Source: Liopterus haemorrhoidalis (Eukaryota; Arthropoda; Insecta; Coleoptera; Dytiscidae). From it: a stretch of DNA of 64,000 nucleotides. Within the stretch, counting starts at the first letter, position 1; each line of letters opens with the position of its first letter. The translations under genes and the position numbers were made by a program. The notes below the pieces were generated by a model. It did not search any database. It worked only from the letters and a program-made list of their open reading frames with translations, and was not told the origin of the DNA. The stretch lies in contig OZ020624.1 of assembly GCA_963971575.1 (NCBI GenBank), positions 15,469,249-15,533,248 on the forward strand, written 5' to 3'. This document shows positions 1 to 10,113 of the stretch, piece after piece.

Positions 1-12
1 ACCAGAAAATTG

Positions 13-22
13 TTTTCCCGCC
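13..22 (+). promoter_or_regulatory. E2F-consensus-like box TTTTCCCGCC (example; one per monomer)
   Basis: TTTCCCGC fits the E2F/DP recognition consensus TTTSSCGC. The box recurs in almost every monomer of the window, for example near 164, 315, 465, 616 and 767. Bases immediately 5' vary (AATTG, AATAG, AATGG, AATCG), and even the GGATTTCCCGCC variant (e.g. 14652, 18124, 23056, 27836, 36887) keeps TTTCCCGCC intact. Exceptions seen are the TTTTCCCTCC lineage right of about 44.7 kb and one TTTTCTCGCC near 46246. The match is direct; binding by any factor is inference, and a 9-bp box may instead be conserved as a site for an unknown satellite-binding protein. Confidence 0.45.
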
Positions 23-110
23 ATAACTCTTAAAATATTTATCCAATCAAAAAATTGTAGTTGAATAAAAGATTTGTCTTCTTATTTCCAACAACATTTA
101 GTATACGTTT

Positions 111-121
111 TTTACTGTAAA
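111..121. other. Conserved 11-bp dyad TTTACTGTAAA (example; in most monomers)
   Basis: TTTAC and GTAAA are perfect inverted arms around a single T. The element follows the T6 tract in most monomers. Variants reduce it: TTCACTGTAAA (e.g. 1770-1780), TTTACTGTTAAG (e.g. 3280s), and CACAGAAAG with a 1-bp shortening that removes the dyad (e.g. near 1470, 6702, 9218, 11734). Short dyads are enriched in centromeric satellites of species without CENP-B boxes; whether this one matters is unknown. Confidence 0.7.
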
Positions 122-136
122 GTTAATAATAAGGGA

Positions 137-153
137 GTTAACTAAATTTTAAC
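137..153. other. GTTAAC palindrome within GTTAA-7nt-TTAAC inverted repeat (example)
   Basis: GTTAAC at 137-142 is a 6-bp palindrome (an HpaI site). GTTAA at 137-141 pairs with TTAAC at 149-153 across a 7-nt loop, spanning the monomer junction. It occurs in nearly all monomers. Breaks include GATAAC (e.g. 890s, 3608, 5973), GTAAAC (e.g. 4664, 20514, 25294), GTCAAC (51654, 54976) and GTTCAC (6427). Useful as a natural period marker for the array; function unknown. Confidence 0.7.
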
Positions 154-2715
154 CACAAAATGGTTTTCCCGCCATAACTCTTTAAATATTTATCCAGCAA
201 AAAACTGTATTTGGATTAAAAATTTGTCTTCTTATTTCCAACAACATTTATTATACATTTTTTACTGTAAAGTTAATAATAAGGGAGTTAACTAAATTTT
301 AACTACAAAATAGTTTTCCCGCCATAACTCTTTAAATAATTATCCAATCAAAAAATTGTATCTGAATAAAAGATTTGTCTTCTTATTTCCAACAACATTT
401 ATAATACATTTTTTACTGTAAAGTTAATAATAAGGGAGTTAACTAAATTTTAACCAGAAAATTGTTTTCCCGCCATAACTCTTTAAATATTTATCCAGTT
501 AAAAGATTGTATTTGAGTAAAAGATTTGTCTTCTTATTTCCAACAACATTTATTATACGTTTTTTACTGTAAAGTTAATAATAAGGGAGTTAACTAAATT
601 TAAACCACAAAATGTTTTTCCCGCCATAACTCTTTAAATATTTTTCCAGTCAAAAATTTGTATTTGGATAAAAGATTTGTCTTCTTATTTCCAACAACAT
701 TTACTATACGTTTTTTACTGTAAAGTTAATAATAAGGGAGTTAACTAAATTTTAACCACAAAATAGTTTTCCCGCCATAACTCTTTAAATATTTCTCCAA
801 TCAAAAAATTGTATTTGAATAAAAGATTTGTCTTCTTATTTACAACAACATTTATAATATATTTTTTACTGTAAAGTTAATAATATGGGAGATAACTAAA
901 TTTTAACCTCAAAATTGTTTTCCCGCCATAACTCTTTAAATATTTATCCAATCAAAAAATTGTATTTGAATAAAAGATTTGCCTTCTTATTTCCAACAAC
1001 ATTTAGTATACGTTTTTTACTGTAAAGTTAAAAATAAGGGAGTTAACTTAATTTTAACCACAAAATGGTTTTCCCGCCATAACTCTTAAATATTTATCCA
1101 GTCAAAAATTTGTATTTGGATAAAAGATTTGTCTTCTTATTTCCAACAACATTTACCCTACGTTTTTTACTGTAAAGTTAATAATAAGGGAGTTAACTAA
1201 ATTTTAACCACAAAATTGTTTTCCCGCCATAACTGTTAAAATATTTATCCAATCAAAAAATTGTATTTGAATAAAAGATTTGTCTTCTTATTTCCAACAA
1301 CATTTAGTATACGTTTTTTACTGTAAAGTTAATAATAAGGGAGTTAACTAAATTTTAACCACAAAATAGTTTTCCCGCCATAACTCTTTAAATATTTTTC
1401 CAGTCAAAAATTTGTAGTTGGATAAAAGATTTGTCTTCTTATTTTCAACAACATTTACTCTACGTTTTTCACAGAAAGTTAATAATAAGGGAGTTAACTA
1501 AATTTTAACCACAAAATGGTTTTCCCGCCATAACTCTTAAAATATTTATCCAATCAAAAAACTGTATTTGGATTAAAAATTTGTCTTCTTATTTCCAACA
1601 ACATTTATTAAACATTTTTTACTGTAAAGTTAATAATAAGGGAGTTAACTAAATTTTAACCACAAAATTGTTTTCCCGCCATAACTCTTAAAATATTTAT
1701 CCAATCAAAAAATTGTAGTTGAATAAAAGATTTGTCTTCTTATTTCCAATAACATTTACAATACGTTTTTCACTGTAAAGTTAATAAGAAGGGAGTTAAC
1801 TAAATTTTAACCACAAAATTGTTTTCCCGCCATAACTCTTTAAATATTTATCCAGTCAAAAATTTGTAATTGGATAAAAGATTTGTCTTCTTATTTCCAA
1901 CAACATTTAGTATACGTTTTTTACTGTAAAGTTAATAATAAGGGAGTTAACTAAATTTTAACCACAAAATGGTTTTCCCGCCATAACTCTTTAAATATTT
2001 TTCCAGTCAAAAATTTGTAGTTGGATTAAAGATTTGTCTTCTTATTTTCAACAACATTTACCATACGTTTTTTACTGTAAAGTTAATAATAAGGGAGTTA
2101 ACTAAATTTTAACCACAAAATAGTTTTCCCGCCATAACTCTTTAAATATTTATCCAATCAAAAAATTGTATTTGAATAAAAGATTTGTCTTCTTATTTAC
2201 AACAACATTTATAATATATTTTTTACTGTAAAGTTAATAATAAGGGAGTTAACTAAATTTTAACCACAAAATAGTTTTCCCGCCATAACTCTTTAAATAT
2301 TTATCCAGTCAAAAATTTGTATTTGGATAAAAGATTTGTCTTCTTATTTCCAACAACATTTACGATACGTTTTTTACTGTAAAATTAATAATAAGGGAGT
2401 TAACTAAATTTTAACCACAAAATTGTTTTCCCGCCATAACTCTTAAAATATTTATCCAATCAAAAAATTGTAGTTGAATAAAAGATTTGTCTTCTTATTT
2501 CCAACAACATTTAGTATACGTTTTTTACTGTAAAGTTAATAATAAGGGAGTTAACTAAATTTTAACCACAAAATGGTTTTCCCGCCATAACTCTTTAAAT
2601 ATTTATCCAATCAAAAAACTGTATTTGGATTAAAAATTTGTCTTCTTATTTCCAACAACATTTATTATACATTTTTTACTGTAAAGTTAATAATAAGGGA
2701 GTTAACTAAATTTTA

Positions 2716-3470
2716 ACCAGAAAATTGTTTTCCCGCCATAACTCTTTAAATATTTATCCAGTTAAAAGATTGTATTTGAGTAAAAGATTTGTCTTCTTAT
2801 TTCCAACAACATTTATTATACGTTTTTTACTGTAAAGTTAATAATAAGGGAGTTAACTAAATTTAAACCACAAAATGTTTTTCCCGCCATAACTCTTTAA
2901 ATATTTTTCCAGTCAAAAATTTGTATTTGGATAAAAGATTTGTCTTCTTATTTCCAACAACATTTACTATACGTTTTTTACTGTAAAGTTAATAATAAGG
3001 GAGTTAACTAAATTTTAACCACAAAATAGTTTTCCCGCCATAACTCTTTAAATAATTATCCAATCAAAAAATTGTATCTGAATAAAAGATTTGTCTTCTT
3101 ATTTCCAACAACATTTATAATACATTTTTTACTGTAAAGTTAATAATAAGGGAGTTAACTAAATTTTAACCAGAAAATTGTTTTCCCGCCATAACTCTTT
3201 AAATATTTATCCAGTTAAAAGATTGTATTTGAGTAAAAGATTTGTCTTCTTATTTCCAACAACATTTATTATACGTTTTTTACTGTTAAGTTAATAATAA
3301 GGGAGTTAACTAAATTTAAACCACAAAATGTTTTTCCCGCCATAACTCTTTAAATATTTTTCCAGTCAAAAATTTGTATTTGGATAAAAGATTTGTCTTC
3401 TTATTTCCAACAACATTTACTATACGTTTTTTACTGTAAAGTTAATAATAAGGGAGTTAACTAAATTTTA
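2716..3470 (+). repeat. Local duplication of monomers inside a HOR unit
   Basis: The GTTAAAAGATTG monomer (2716) and the AAACCACAAAATGTTTTTCCC monomer (2867) are followed by an AATAATTATCC monomer (3018), then both first types appear again at 3169 and 3320. In the upstream unit the order is simply 302, 453, 604. Two monomers have thus been inserted ahead of the 3018 monomer, consistent with unequal exchange at a 3-monomer (453-bp) offset. Confidence 0.75.
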
Positions 3471-4980
3471 ACCACAAAATAGTTTTCCCGCCATAACTCT
3501 TTAAATATTTCTCCAATCAAAAAATTGTATTTGAATAAAAGATTTGTCTTCTTATTTACAACAACATTTATAATATATTTTTTACTGTAAAGTTAATAAT
3601 ATGGGAGATAACTAAATTTTAACCTCAAAATTGTTTTCCCGCCATAACTCTTTAAATATTTATCCAATCAAAAAATTGTATTTGGATAAAAGATTTGTCT
3701 TCTTATTTCCAACAACATTTACCATACGTTTTTTACTGTTAAGTTAATAATAAGGGAGTTAACTAAATTTTAACCACAAAATTGTTTTCCCGCCATAACT
3801 CTTAAAATATTTATCCAATCAAAAAATTGTATGTGAATAAAAGATTTGTCTTCTTATTTCCAACAACATTTAGTATACGTTTTTTACTGTAAAGTTAATA
3901 ATAAGGGAGTTAACTAAATTTTAACCACAAAATGGTTTTCCCGCCATAACTCTTTAAATATTTTTCCAGTCAAAAATTTGTAGTTGGATAAAAGATTTGT
4001 CTTCTTATTTTCAACAACATTTACCATACGTTTTTTACTGTAAAGTTAATAATAAGGGAGTTAACTAAATTTTAACCACAAAATAGTTTTCCCGCCTTAA
4101 CTCTTTAAATATTTATCCAATCAAAAAATTGTATTTGAATAAAAGATTTGTCTTCTTATTTACAACAACATTTATAATATATTTTTTACTGTAAAGTTAA
4201 TAATAAGGGAGTTAACTAAATTTTAACCACAAAATAGTTTTCCCGCCATAACTCTTTAAATATTTATCCAGTCAAAAATTTGTATTTGGATAAAAGATTT
4301 GTCTTCTTATTTCCAACAACATTTACCATACGTTTTTTACTGTAAAATTAATAATAAGGGAGTTAACTAAATTTTAACCACAAAATTGTTTTCCCGCCAT
4401 AACTCTTAAAATATTTATCCAATCAAAAAATTGTAGTTGAATAAAAGATTTGTCTTCTTATTTCCAACAACATTTAGTATACGTTTTTTACTGTAAAGTT
4501 AATAATAAGGGAGTTAACTAAATTTTAACCACAAAATGGTTTTCCCGCCATAACTCTTTAAATATTTATCCAATCAAAAAACTGTATTTGGATTAAAAAT
4601 TTGTCTTCTTATTTCCAACAACATTTATTATACATTTTTTACTGTAAAGTTAATAATAAGGGAGTAAACTAAATTTTAACTACAAAATAGTTTTCCCGCC
4701 ATAACTCTTTAAATATCTATCCAATCAAAAAATTGTATCGGAATAAAAGATTTGTCTTCTTATTTCCAACAACATTTATAATACATTTTTTACTGTAAAG
4801 TTAATAATAAGGGAGTTAACTAAATTTTAACCAGAAAATTGTTTTCCCGCCATAACTCTTTAAATATTTATCCAGTTAAAAGATTGTATTTGAGTAAAAG
4901 ATTTGTCTTCTTATTTCCAACAACATTTATTACACGTTTTTTACTGTAAAGTTAATAATAAGGGAGTTAACTAAATTTTA

Positions 4981-5081
4981 ACCACAAAATGGTTTTCCCG
5001 CCATAACTCTTTAAATATTTATCCAATTTATAATACATTTTTTACTGTAAAGTTAATAATAAGGGAGTTAACTAAATTTTA
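4981..5081 (+). repeat. Truncated 101-bp monomer, first copy
   Basis: A full start (ACCACAAAATGG, TTTTCCCGCC, ATTTATCCAAT) runs directly into TTATAATACATTTTTTACTG. About 50 bp are missing: the CAAAAAATTG block, the GATTTGTCTTCTT block and the CCAACAACAT block. This copy still reads ATCCAATTT at the junction, while later copies read ATCAAATTT, so it may be nearest to the original deletion. A short AT match at the breakpoints would suit slippage or microhomology deletion. Confidence 0.9.
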
Positions 5082-7496
5082 ACCAGAAAATTGTTTTCCC
5101 GCCATAACTCTTAAAATATTTATCCAATCAAAAAATTGTGGTTGAATAAAAGATTTGTCTTCTTATTTCCAACAACATTTAGTATACGTTTTTTACTGTA
5201 AAGTTAATAATAAAGGAGTTAACTAAATTTTAACCACAAAATGGTTTTCCCGCCATAACTCTTTAAATATTTATCCAATCAAAAAACTGTATTTGGATTA
5301 AAAATTTGTCTTCTTATTTCCAACAACATTTATTATACATTTTTTACTGTAAAGTTAATAATAAGGGAGTTAACTAAATTTTAACTACAAAATAGTTTTC
5401 CCGCCATAACTCTTTAAATAATTATCCAATCAAAAAATTGTATCTGAATAAAAGATTTGTCTTCTTATTTCCAACAACATTTATAATACATTTTTTACTG
5501 TAAAGTTAATAATAAGGGAGTTAACTAAATTTTAACCAGAAAATTGTTTTCCCGCCATAACTCTTTAAATATTTATCCAGTTAAAAGATTGTATTTGAGT
5601 AAAAGATTTGTCTTCTTATTTCCAACAACATTTATTATACGTTTTTTACTGTAAAGTTAATAATAAGGGAGTTAACTAAATTTAAACCACAAAATGTTTT
5701 TCCCGCCATAACTCTTTAAATATTTTTCCAGTCAAAAATTTGTATTTGGATAAAAGATTTGTCTTCTTATTTCCAACAACATTTACTATACGTTTTTTAC
5801 TGTAAAGTTAATAATAAGGGAGTTAACTAAATTTTAACCACAAAATAGTTTTCCCGCCATAACTCTTTAAATATTTCTCCAATCAAAAAATTGTATTTGA
5901 ATAAAAGATTTGTCTTCTTATTTACAACAACATTTATAATATATTTTTTACTGTAAAGTTAATAATATGGGAGATAACTAAATTTTAACCTCAAAATTGT
6001 TTTCCCGCCATAACTCTTTAAATATTTATCCAATCAAAAAATTGTATTTGGATAAAAGATTTGTCTTCTTATTTCCAACAACATTTACATTACGTTTTTT
6101 ACTGTAAAGTTAATAATAAGGGAGTTAACAAAATTTTAACCACAAAATAGTTTTCCCGCCATAACTCTTAAAATATTTCTCCAATCAAAAAATTGTATTT
6201 GAATAAAAGATTTGCCTTCTTATTTCCAACAACATTTAGTATACGTTTTTTACTGTAAAGTTAAAAATAAGGGAGTTAACTTAATTTTAACCACAAAATG
6301 GTTTTCCCGCCATAACTCTTTAAATATTTATCCAGTCAAAAATTTGTATTTGGATAAAAGATTTGTCTTCTTATTTCCAACAACATTTACCCTAACTTTT
6401 TTACTGTAAAGTTAATAATAAGGGAGTTCACTAAATTTTAACCACAAAATTGTTTTCCCGCCATAACTGTTAAAATATTTATCCAATCAAAAAATTGTAT
6501 TTGAATAAAAGATTTGTCTTCTTATTTCCAACAACATTTAGTATACGTTTTTTACTGTAAAGTTAATAATAAGGGAGTTAACTAAATTTTAACCACAAAA
6601 TAGTTTTCCCGCCATAACTCTTTAAATATTTTTCCAGTCAAAAATTTGTAGTTGGATAAAAGATTTGTCTTCTTATTTTCAACAACATTTACTCTACGTT
6701 TTTCACAGAAAGTTAATAATTAGGGAGTTAACTAAATTTTAACCACAAAATGGTTTTCCCGCCATAACTCTTAAAATATTTATCCAATCAAAAAACTGTA
6801 TTTGGATTAAAAATTTGTCTTCTTATTTCCAACAACATTTATTATACATTTTTTACTGTAAAGTTAATAATAAGGGAGTTAACTAAATTTTAACCACAAA
6901 ATTGTTTTCCCGCCACAACTCTTAAAATATTTATCCAATCAAAAAATTGTAGTTGAATAAAAGATTTGTCTTCTTATTTCCAATAACATTTACAATACGT
7001 TTTTCACTGTAAAGTTAATAAGAAGGGAGTTAACTAAATTTTAACCACAAAATTGTTTTCCCGCCATAACTCTTTAAATATTTATCCAGTCAAAAATTTG
7101 TAATTGGATAAAAGATTTGTCTTCTTATTTCCAACAACATTTAGTATACGTTTTTTACTGTAAAGTTAATAATAAGGGAGTTAACTAAATTTTAACCACA
7201 AAATGGTTTTCCCGCCATAACTCTTTAAATATTTTTCCAGTCAAAAATTTGTAGTTGGATAAAAGATTTGTCTTCTTATTTTCAACAACATTTACCATAC
7301 GTTTTTTACTGTAAAGTTAATAATAAGGGAGTTAACTAAATTTTAACCAGAAAATAGTTTTCCCGCCATAACTCTTTAAATATTTATCCAATCAAAAAAT
7401 TGTATTTGAATAAAAGATTTGTCTTCTTATTTACAACAACATTTATAATATATTTTTTACTGTAAAGTTAATAATAAGGGAGTTAACTAAATTTTA
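4981..7496 (+). repeat. 2,516-bp HOR unit, copy 1 (17 monomers, one truncated)
   Basis: The distance between truncation junctions (TTATC(C/A)AATT at 5019, 7535, 10051) is exactly 2,516 bp, i.e. 16 full monomers plus one truncated one. The AATATGGGAGATAAC marker (5963, 8479, 10995) and the TTGCCTTC...GTTAACTTAATT marker (6212, 8728, 11244) give the same spacing. This copy differs from the next at a few single bases, for example GTGGTTG at about 5140 and CCTAACTTTTTT near 6392. Confidence 0.9.
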
Positions 7497-7597
7497 ACCA
7501 CAAAATAGTTTTCCCGCCATAACTCTTTAAATATTTATCAAATTTATAATACATTTTTTACTGTAAAGTTAATAATAAGGGAGTTAACTAAATTTTA
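7497..7597 (+). repeat. Truncated 101-bp monomer, second copy
   Basis: Same 50-bp internal deletion, with the derived junction ATTTATCAAATTTATAATAC. It closes one 2,516-bp HOR unit and precedes the ACCAGAAAATTG monomer at 7598. Confidence 0.9.
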
Positions 7598-10012
7598 ACC
7601 AGAAAATTGTTTTCCCGCCATAACTCTTAAAATATTTATCCAATCAAAAAATTGTAGTTGAATAAAAGATTTGTCTTCTTATTTCCAACAACATTTAATA
7701 TACGTTTTTTACTGTAAAGTTAATAATAAGGGAGTTAACTAAATTTTAACCACAAAATGGTTTTCCCGCCATAACTCTTTAAATATTTATCCAATCAAAA
7801 AACTGTATTTGGATTAAAAATTTGTCTTCTTATTTCCAACAACATTTATTATACATTTTTTACTGTAAAGTTAATAATAAGGGAGTTAACTAAATTTTAA
7901 CTACAAAATAGTTTTCCCGCCATAACTCTTTAAATAATTATCCAATCAAAAAATTGTATCTGAATAAAAGATTTGTCTTCTTATTTCCAACAACATTTAT
8001 AATACATTTTTTACTGTAAAGTTAATAATAAGGGAGTTAACTAAATTTTAACCAGAAAATTGTTTTCCCGCCATAACTCTTTAAATATTTATCCAGTTAA
8101 AAGATTGTATTTGAGTAAAAGATTTGTCTTCTTATTTCCAACAACATTTATTATACGTTTTTTACTGTAAAGTTAATAATAAGGGAGTTAACTAAATTTA
8201 AACCACAAAATGTTTTTCCCGCCATAACTCTTTAAATATTTTTCCAGTCAAAAATTTGTATTTGGATAAAAGATTTGTCTTCTTATTTCCAACAACATTT
8301 ACTATACGTTTTTTACTGTAAAGTTAATAATAAGGGAGTTAACTAAATTTTAACCACAAAATAGTTTTCCCGCCATAACTCTTTAAATATTTCTCCAATC
8401 AAAAAATTGTATTTGAATAAAAGATTTGTCTTCTTATTTACAACAACATTTATAATATATTTTTTACTGTAAAGTTAATAATATGGGAGATAACTAAATT
8501 TTAACCTCAAAATTGTTTTCCCGCCATAACTCTTTAAATATTTATCCAATCAAAAAATTGTATTTGGATAAAAGATTTGTCTTCTTATTTCCAACAACAT
8601 TTACATTACGTTTTTTACTGTAAAGTTAATAATAAGGGAGTTAACAAAATTTTAACCACAAAATAGTTTTCCCGCCATAACTCTTAAAATATTTCTCCAA
8701 TCAAAAAATTGTATTTGAATAAAAGATTTGCCTTCTTATTTCCAACAACATTTAGTATACGTTTTTTACTGTAAAGTTAAAAATAAGGGAGTTAACTTAA
8801 TTTTAACCACAAAATGGTTTTCCCGCCATAACTCTTTAAATATTTATCCAGTCAAAAATTTGTATTTGGATAAAAGATTTGTCTTCTTATTTCCAACAAC
8901 ATTTACCCTACGTTTTTTACTGTAAAGTTAATAATAAGGGAGTTAACTAAATTTTAACCACAAAATTGTTTTCCCGCCATAACTGTTAAAATATTTATCC
9001 AATCAAAAAATTGTATTTGAATAAAAGATTTGTCTTCTTATTTCCAACAACATTTAGTATACGTTTTTTACTGTAAAGTTAATAATAAGGGAGTTAACTA
9101 AATTTTAACCACAAAATAGTTTTCCCGCCATAACTCTTTAAATATTTTTCCAGTCAAAAATTTGTAGTTGGATAAAAGATTTGTCTTCTTATTTTCAACA
9201 ACATTTACTCTACGTTTTTCACAGAAAGTTAATAATAAGGGAGTTAACTAAATTTTAACCACAAAATGGTTTTCCCGCCATAACTCTTAAAATATTTATC
9301 CAATCAAAAAACTGTATTTGGATTAAAAATTTGTCTTCTTATTTCCAACAACATTTATTATACATTTTTTACTGTAAAGTTAATAATAAGGGAGTTAACT
9401 AAATTTTAACCACAAAATTGTTTTCCCGCCACAACTCTTAAAATATTTATCCAATCAAAAAATTGTAGTTGAATAAAAGATTTGTCTTCTTATTTCCAAT
9501 AACATTTACAATACGTTTTTCACTGTAAAGTTAATAAGAAGGGAGTTAACTAAATTTTAACCACAAAATTGTTTTCCCGCCATAACTCTTTAAATATTTA
9601 TCCAGTCAAAAATTTGTAATTGGATAAAAGATTTGTCTTCTTATTTCCAACAACATTTAGTATACGTTTTTTACTGTAAAGTTAATAATAAGGGAGTTAA
9701 CTAAATTTTAACCACAAAATGGTTTTCCCGCCATAACTCTTTAAATATTTTTCCAGTCAAAAATTTGTAGTTGGATAAAAGATTTGTCTTCTTATTTTCA
9801 ACAACATTTACCATACGTTTTTTACTGTAAAGTTAATAATAAGGGAGTTAACTAAATTTTAACCAGAAAATAGTTTTCCCGCCATAACTCTTTAAATATT
9901 TATCCAATCAAAAAATTGTATTTGAATAAAAGATTTGTCTTCTTATTTACAACAACATTTATAATATATTTTTTACTGTAAAGTTAATAATAAGGGAGTT
10001 AACTAAATTTTA
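7497..10012 (+). repeat. 2,516-bp HOR unit, copy 2
   Basis: Monomer order and private variants match copies 1 and 3. The CCCGCCACAACTC variant (about 9430) also occurs in copy 1 (about 6911) but not in copy 3, where the base is restored to CCCGCCATAACTC near 11941. Confidence 0.9.
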
Positions 10013-10113
10013 ACCACAAAATAGTTTTCCCGCCATAACTCTTTAAATATTTATCAAATTTATAATACATTTTTTACTGTAAAGTTAATAATAAGGGAGT
10101 TAACTAAATTTTA
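10013..10113 (+). repeat. Truncated 101-bp monomer, third copy
   Basis: Identical junction to the copy at 7497, at exactly 2,516 bp distance. Confidence 0.9.

Larger units (their letters stand above)
1..151 (+). repeat. Representative monomer (151 bp)
   Basis: This monomer defines the internal map used elsewhere. Positions 13-22 hold TTTTCCCGCC; 31-40 an A/T block TAAAATATTT; 41-57 the subtype-diagnostic CCAATC and an A6 tract; 71-83 a pyrimidine-rich GATTTGTCTTCTT; 80-96 a stretch whose reverse complement weakly resembles a CENP-B box; 106-107 the second CpG (TACG); 108-113 a T6 tract; 111-121 the dyad TTTACTGTAAA; and 137-142 the palindrome GTTAAC. GC content is 38/151 by hand count. The only two CpGs are at 19-20 and 106-107. 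The phase chosen starts just after the TTTTA that ends each monomer and is arbitrary. Confidence 0.95.
1..4980 (+). repeat. HOR block 1: 16- to 18-mer units
   Basis: The first monomers (1, 152, 302, 453, 604, 755) recur at about 2414, 2565, 3018, 3169, 3320 and 3471. The offset is therefore 2,414 bp at first and 2,716 bp afterwards, because two extra monomers sit in the second copy. Markers include the AATATGGGAGATAAC monomer at 881 and 3597 (2,716 bp apart) and the GTTAAAAGATTG monomer at 453 and 3169. The window's first base lies at the phase that, further right, follows a truncated monomer (compare 5082 and 7598), so the window appears to start at a HOR unit boundary. Confidence 0.75.

Noticed and set aside
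13..22. A promoter or gene regulatory region driven by the E2F-like box
   Set aside because: No coding region follows any of the boxes, and the box occurs in every repeat. If functional, the role is more likely chromosomal than in gene control.
80..96. A true CENP-B box
   Set aside because: Five of the nine essential bases are missing, including most of the CGGG part. It is kept only as a weak observation.
108..121. A transcription terminator formed by the dyad TTTACTGTAAA near a T-run
   Set aside because: The T6 tract precedes the dyad on the plus strand, the stem is only 5 bp and AT-rich, and there is no transcript to end. On the minus strand the order is dyad then A6, which does not fit either.
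6212..6409. A 65-residue open frame, repeated at 8728, 11244, 15319, 30614, 34235 and 39666
   Set aside because: It starts at a TTG, has no evident ribosome-binding or promoter context, and stays open only because one TAA in the usual GTTAACTAA is TTA in this monomer (6281-6283). It simply runs through parts of two satellite monomers and its copies follow the HOR spacing. It is useful as a lineage marker, not as a gene.
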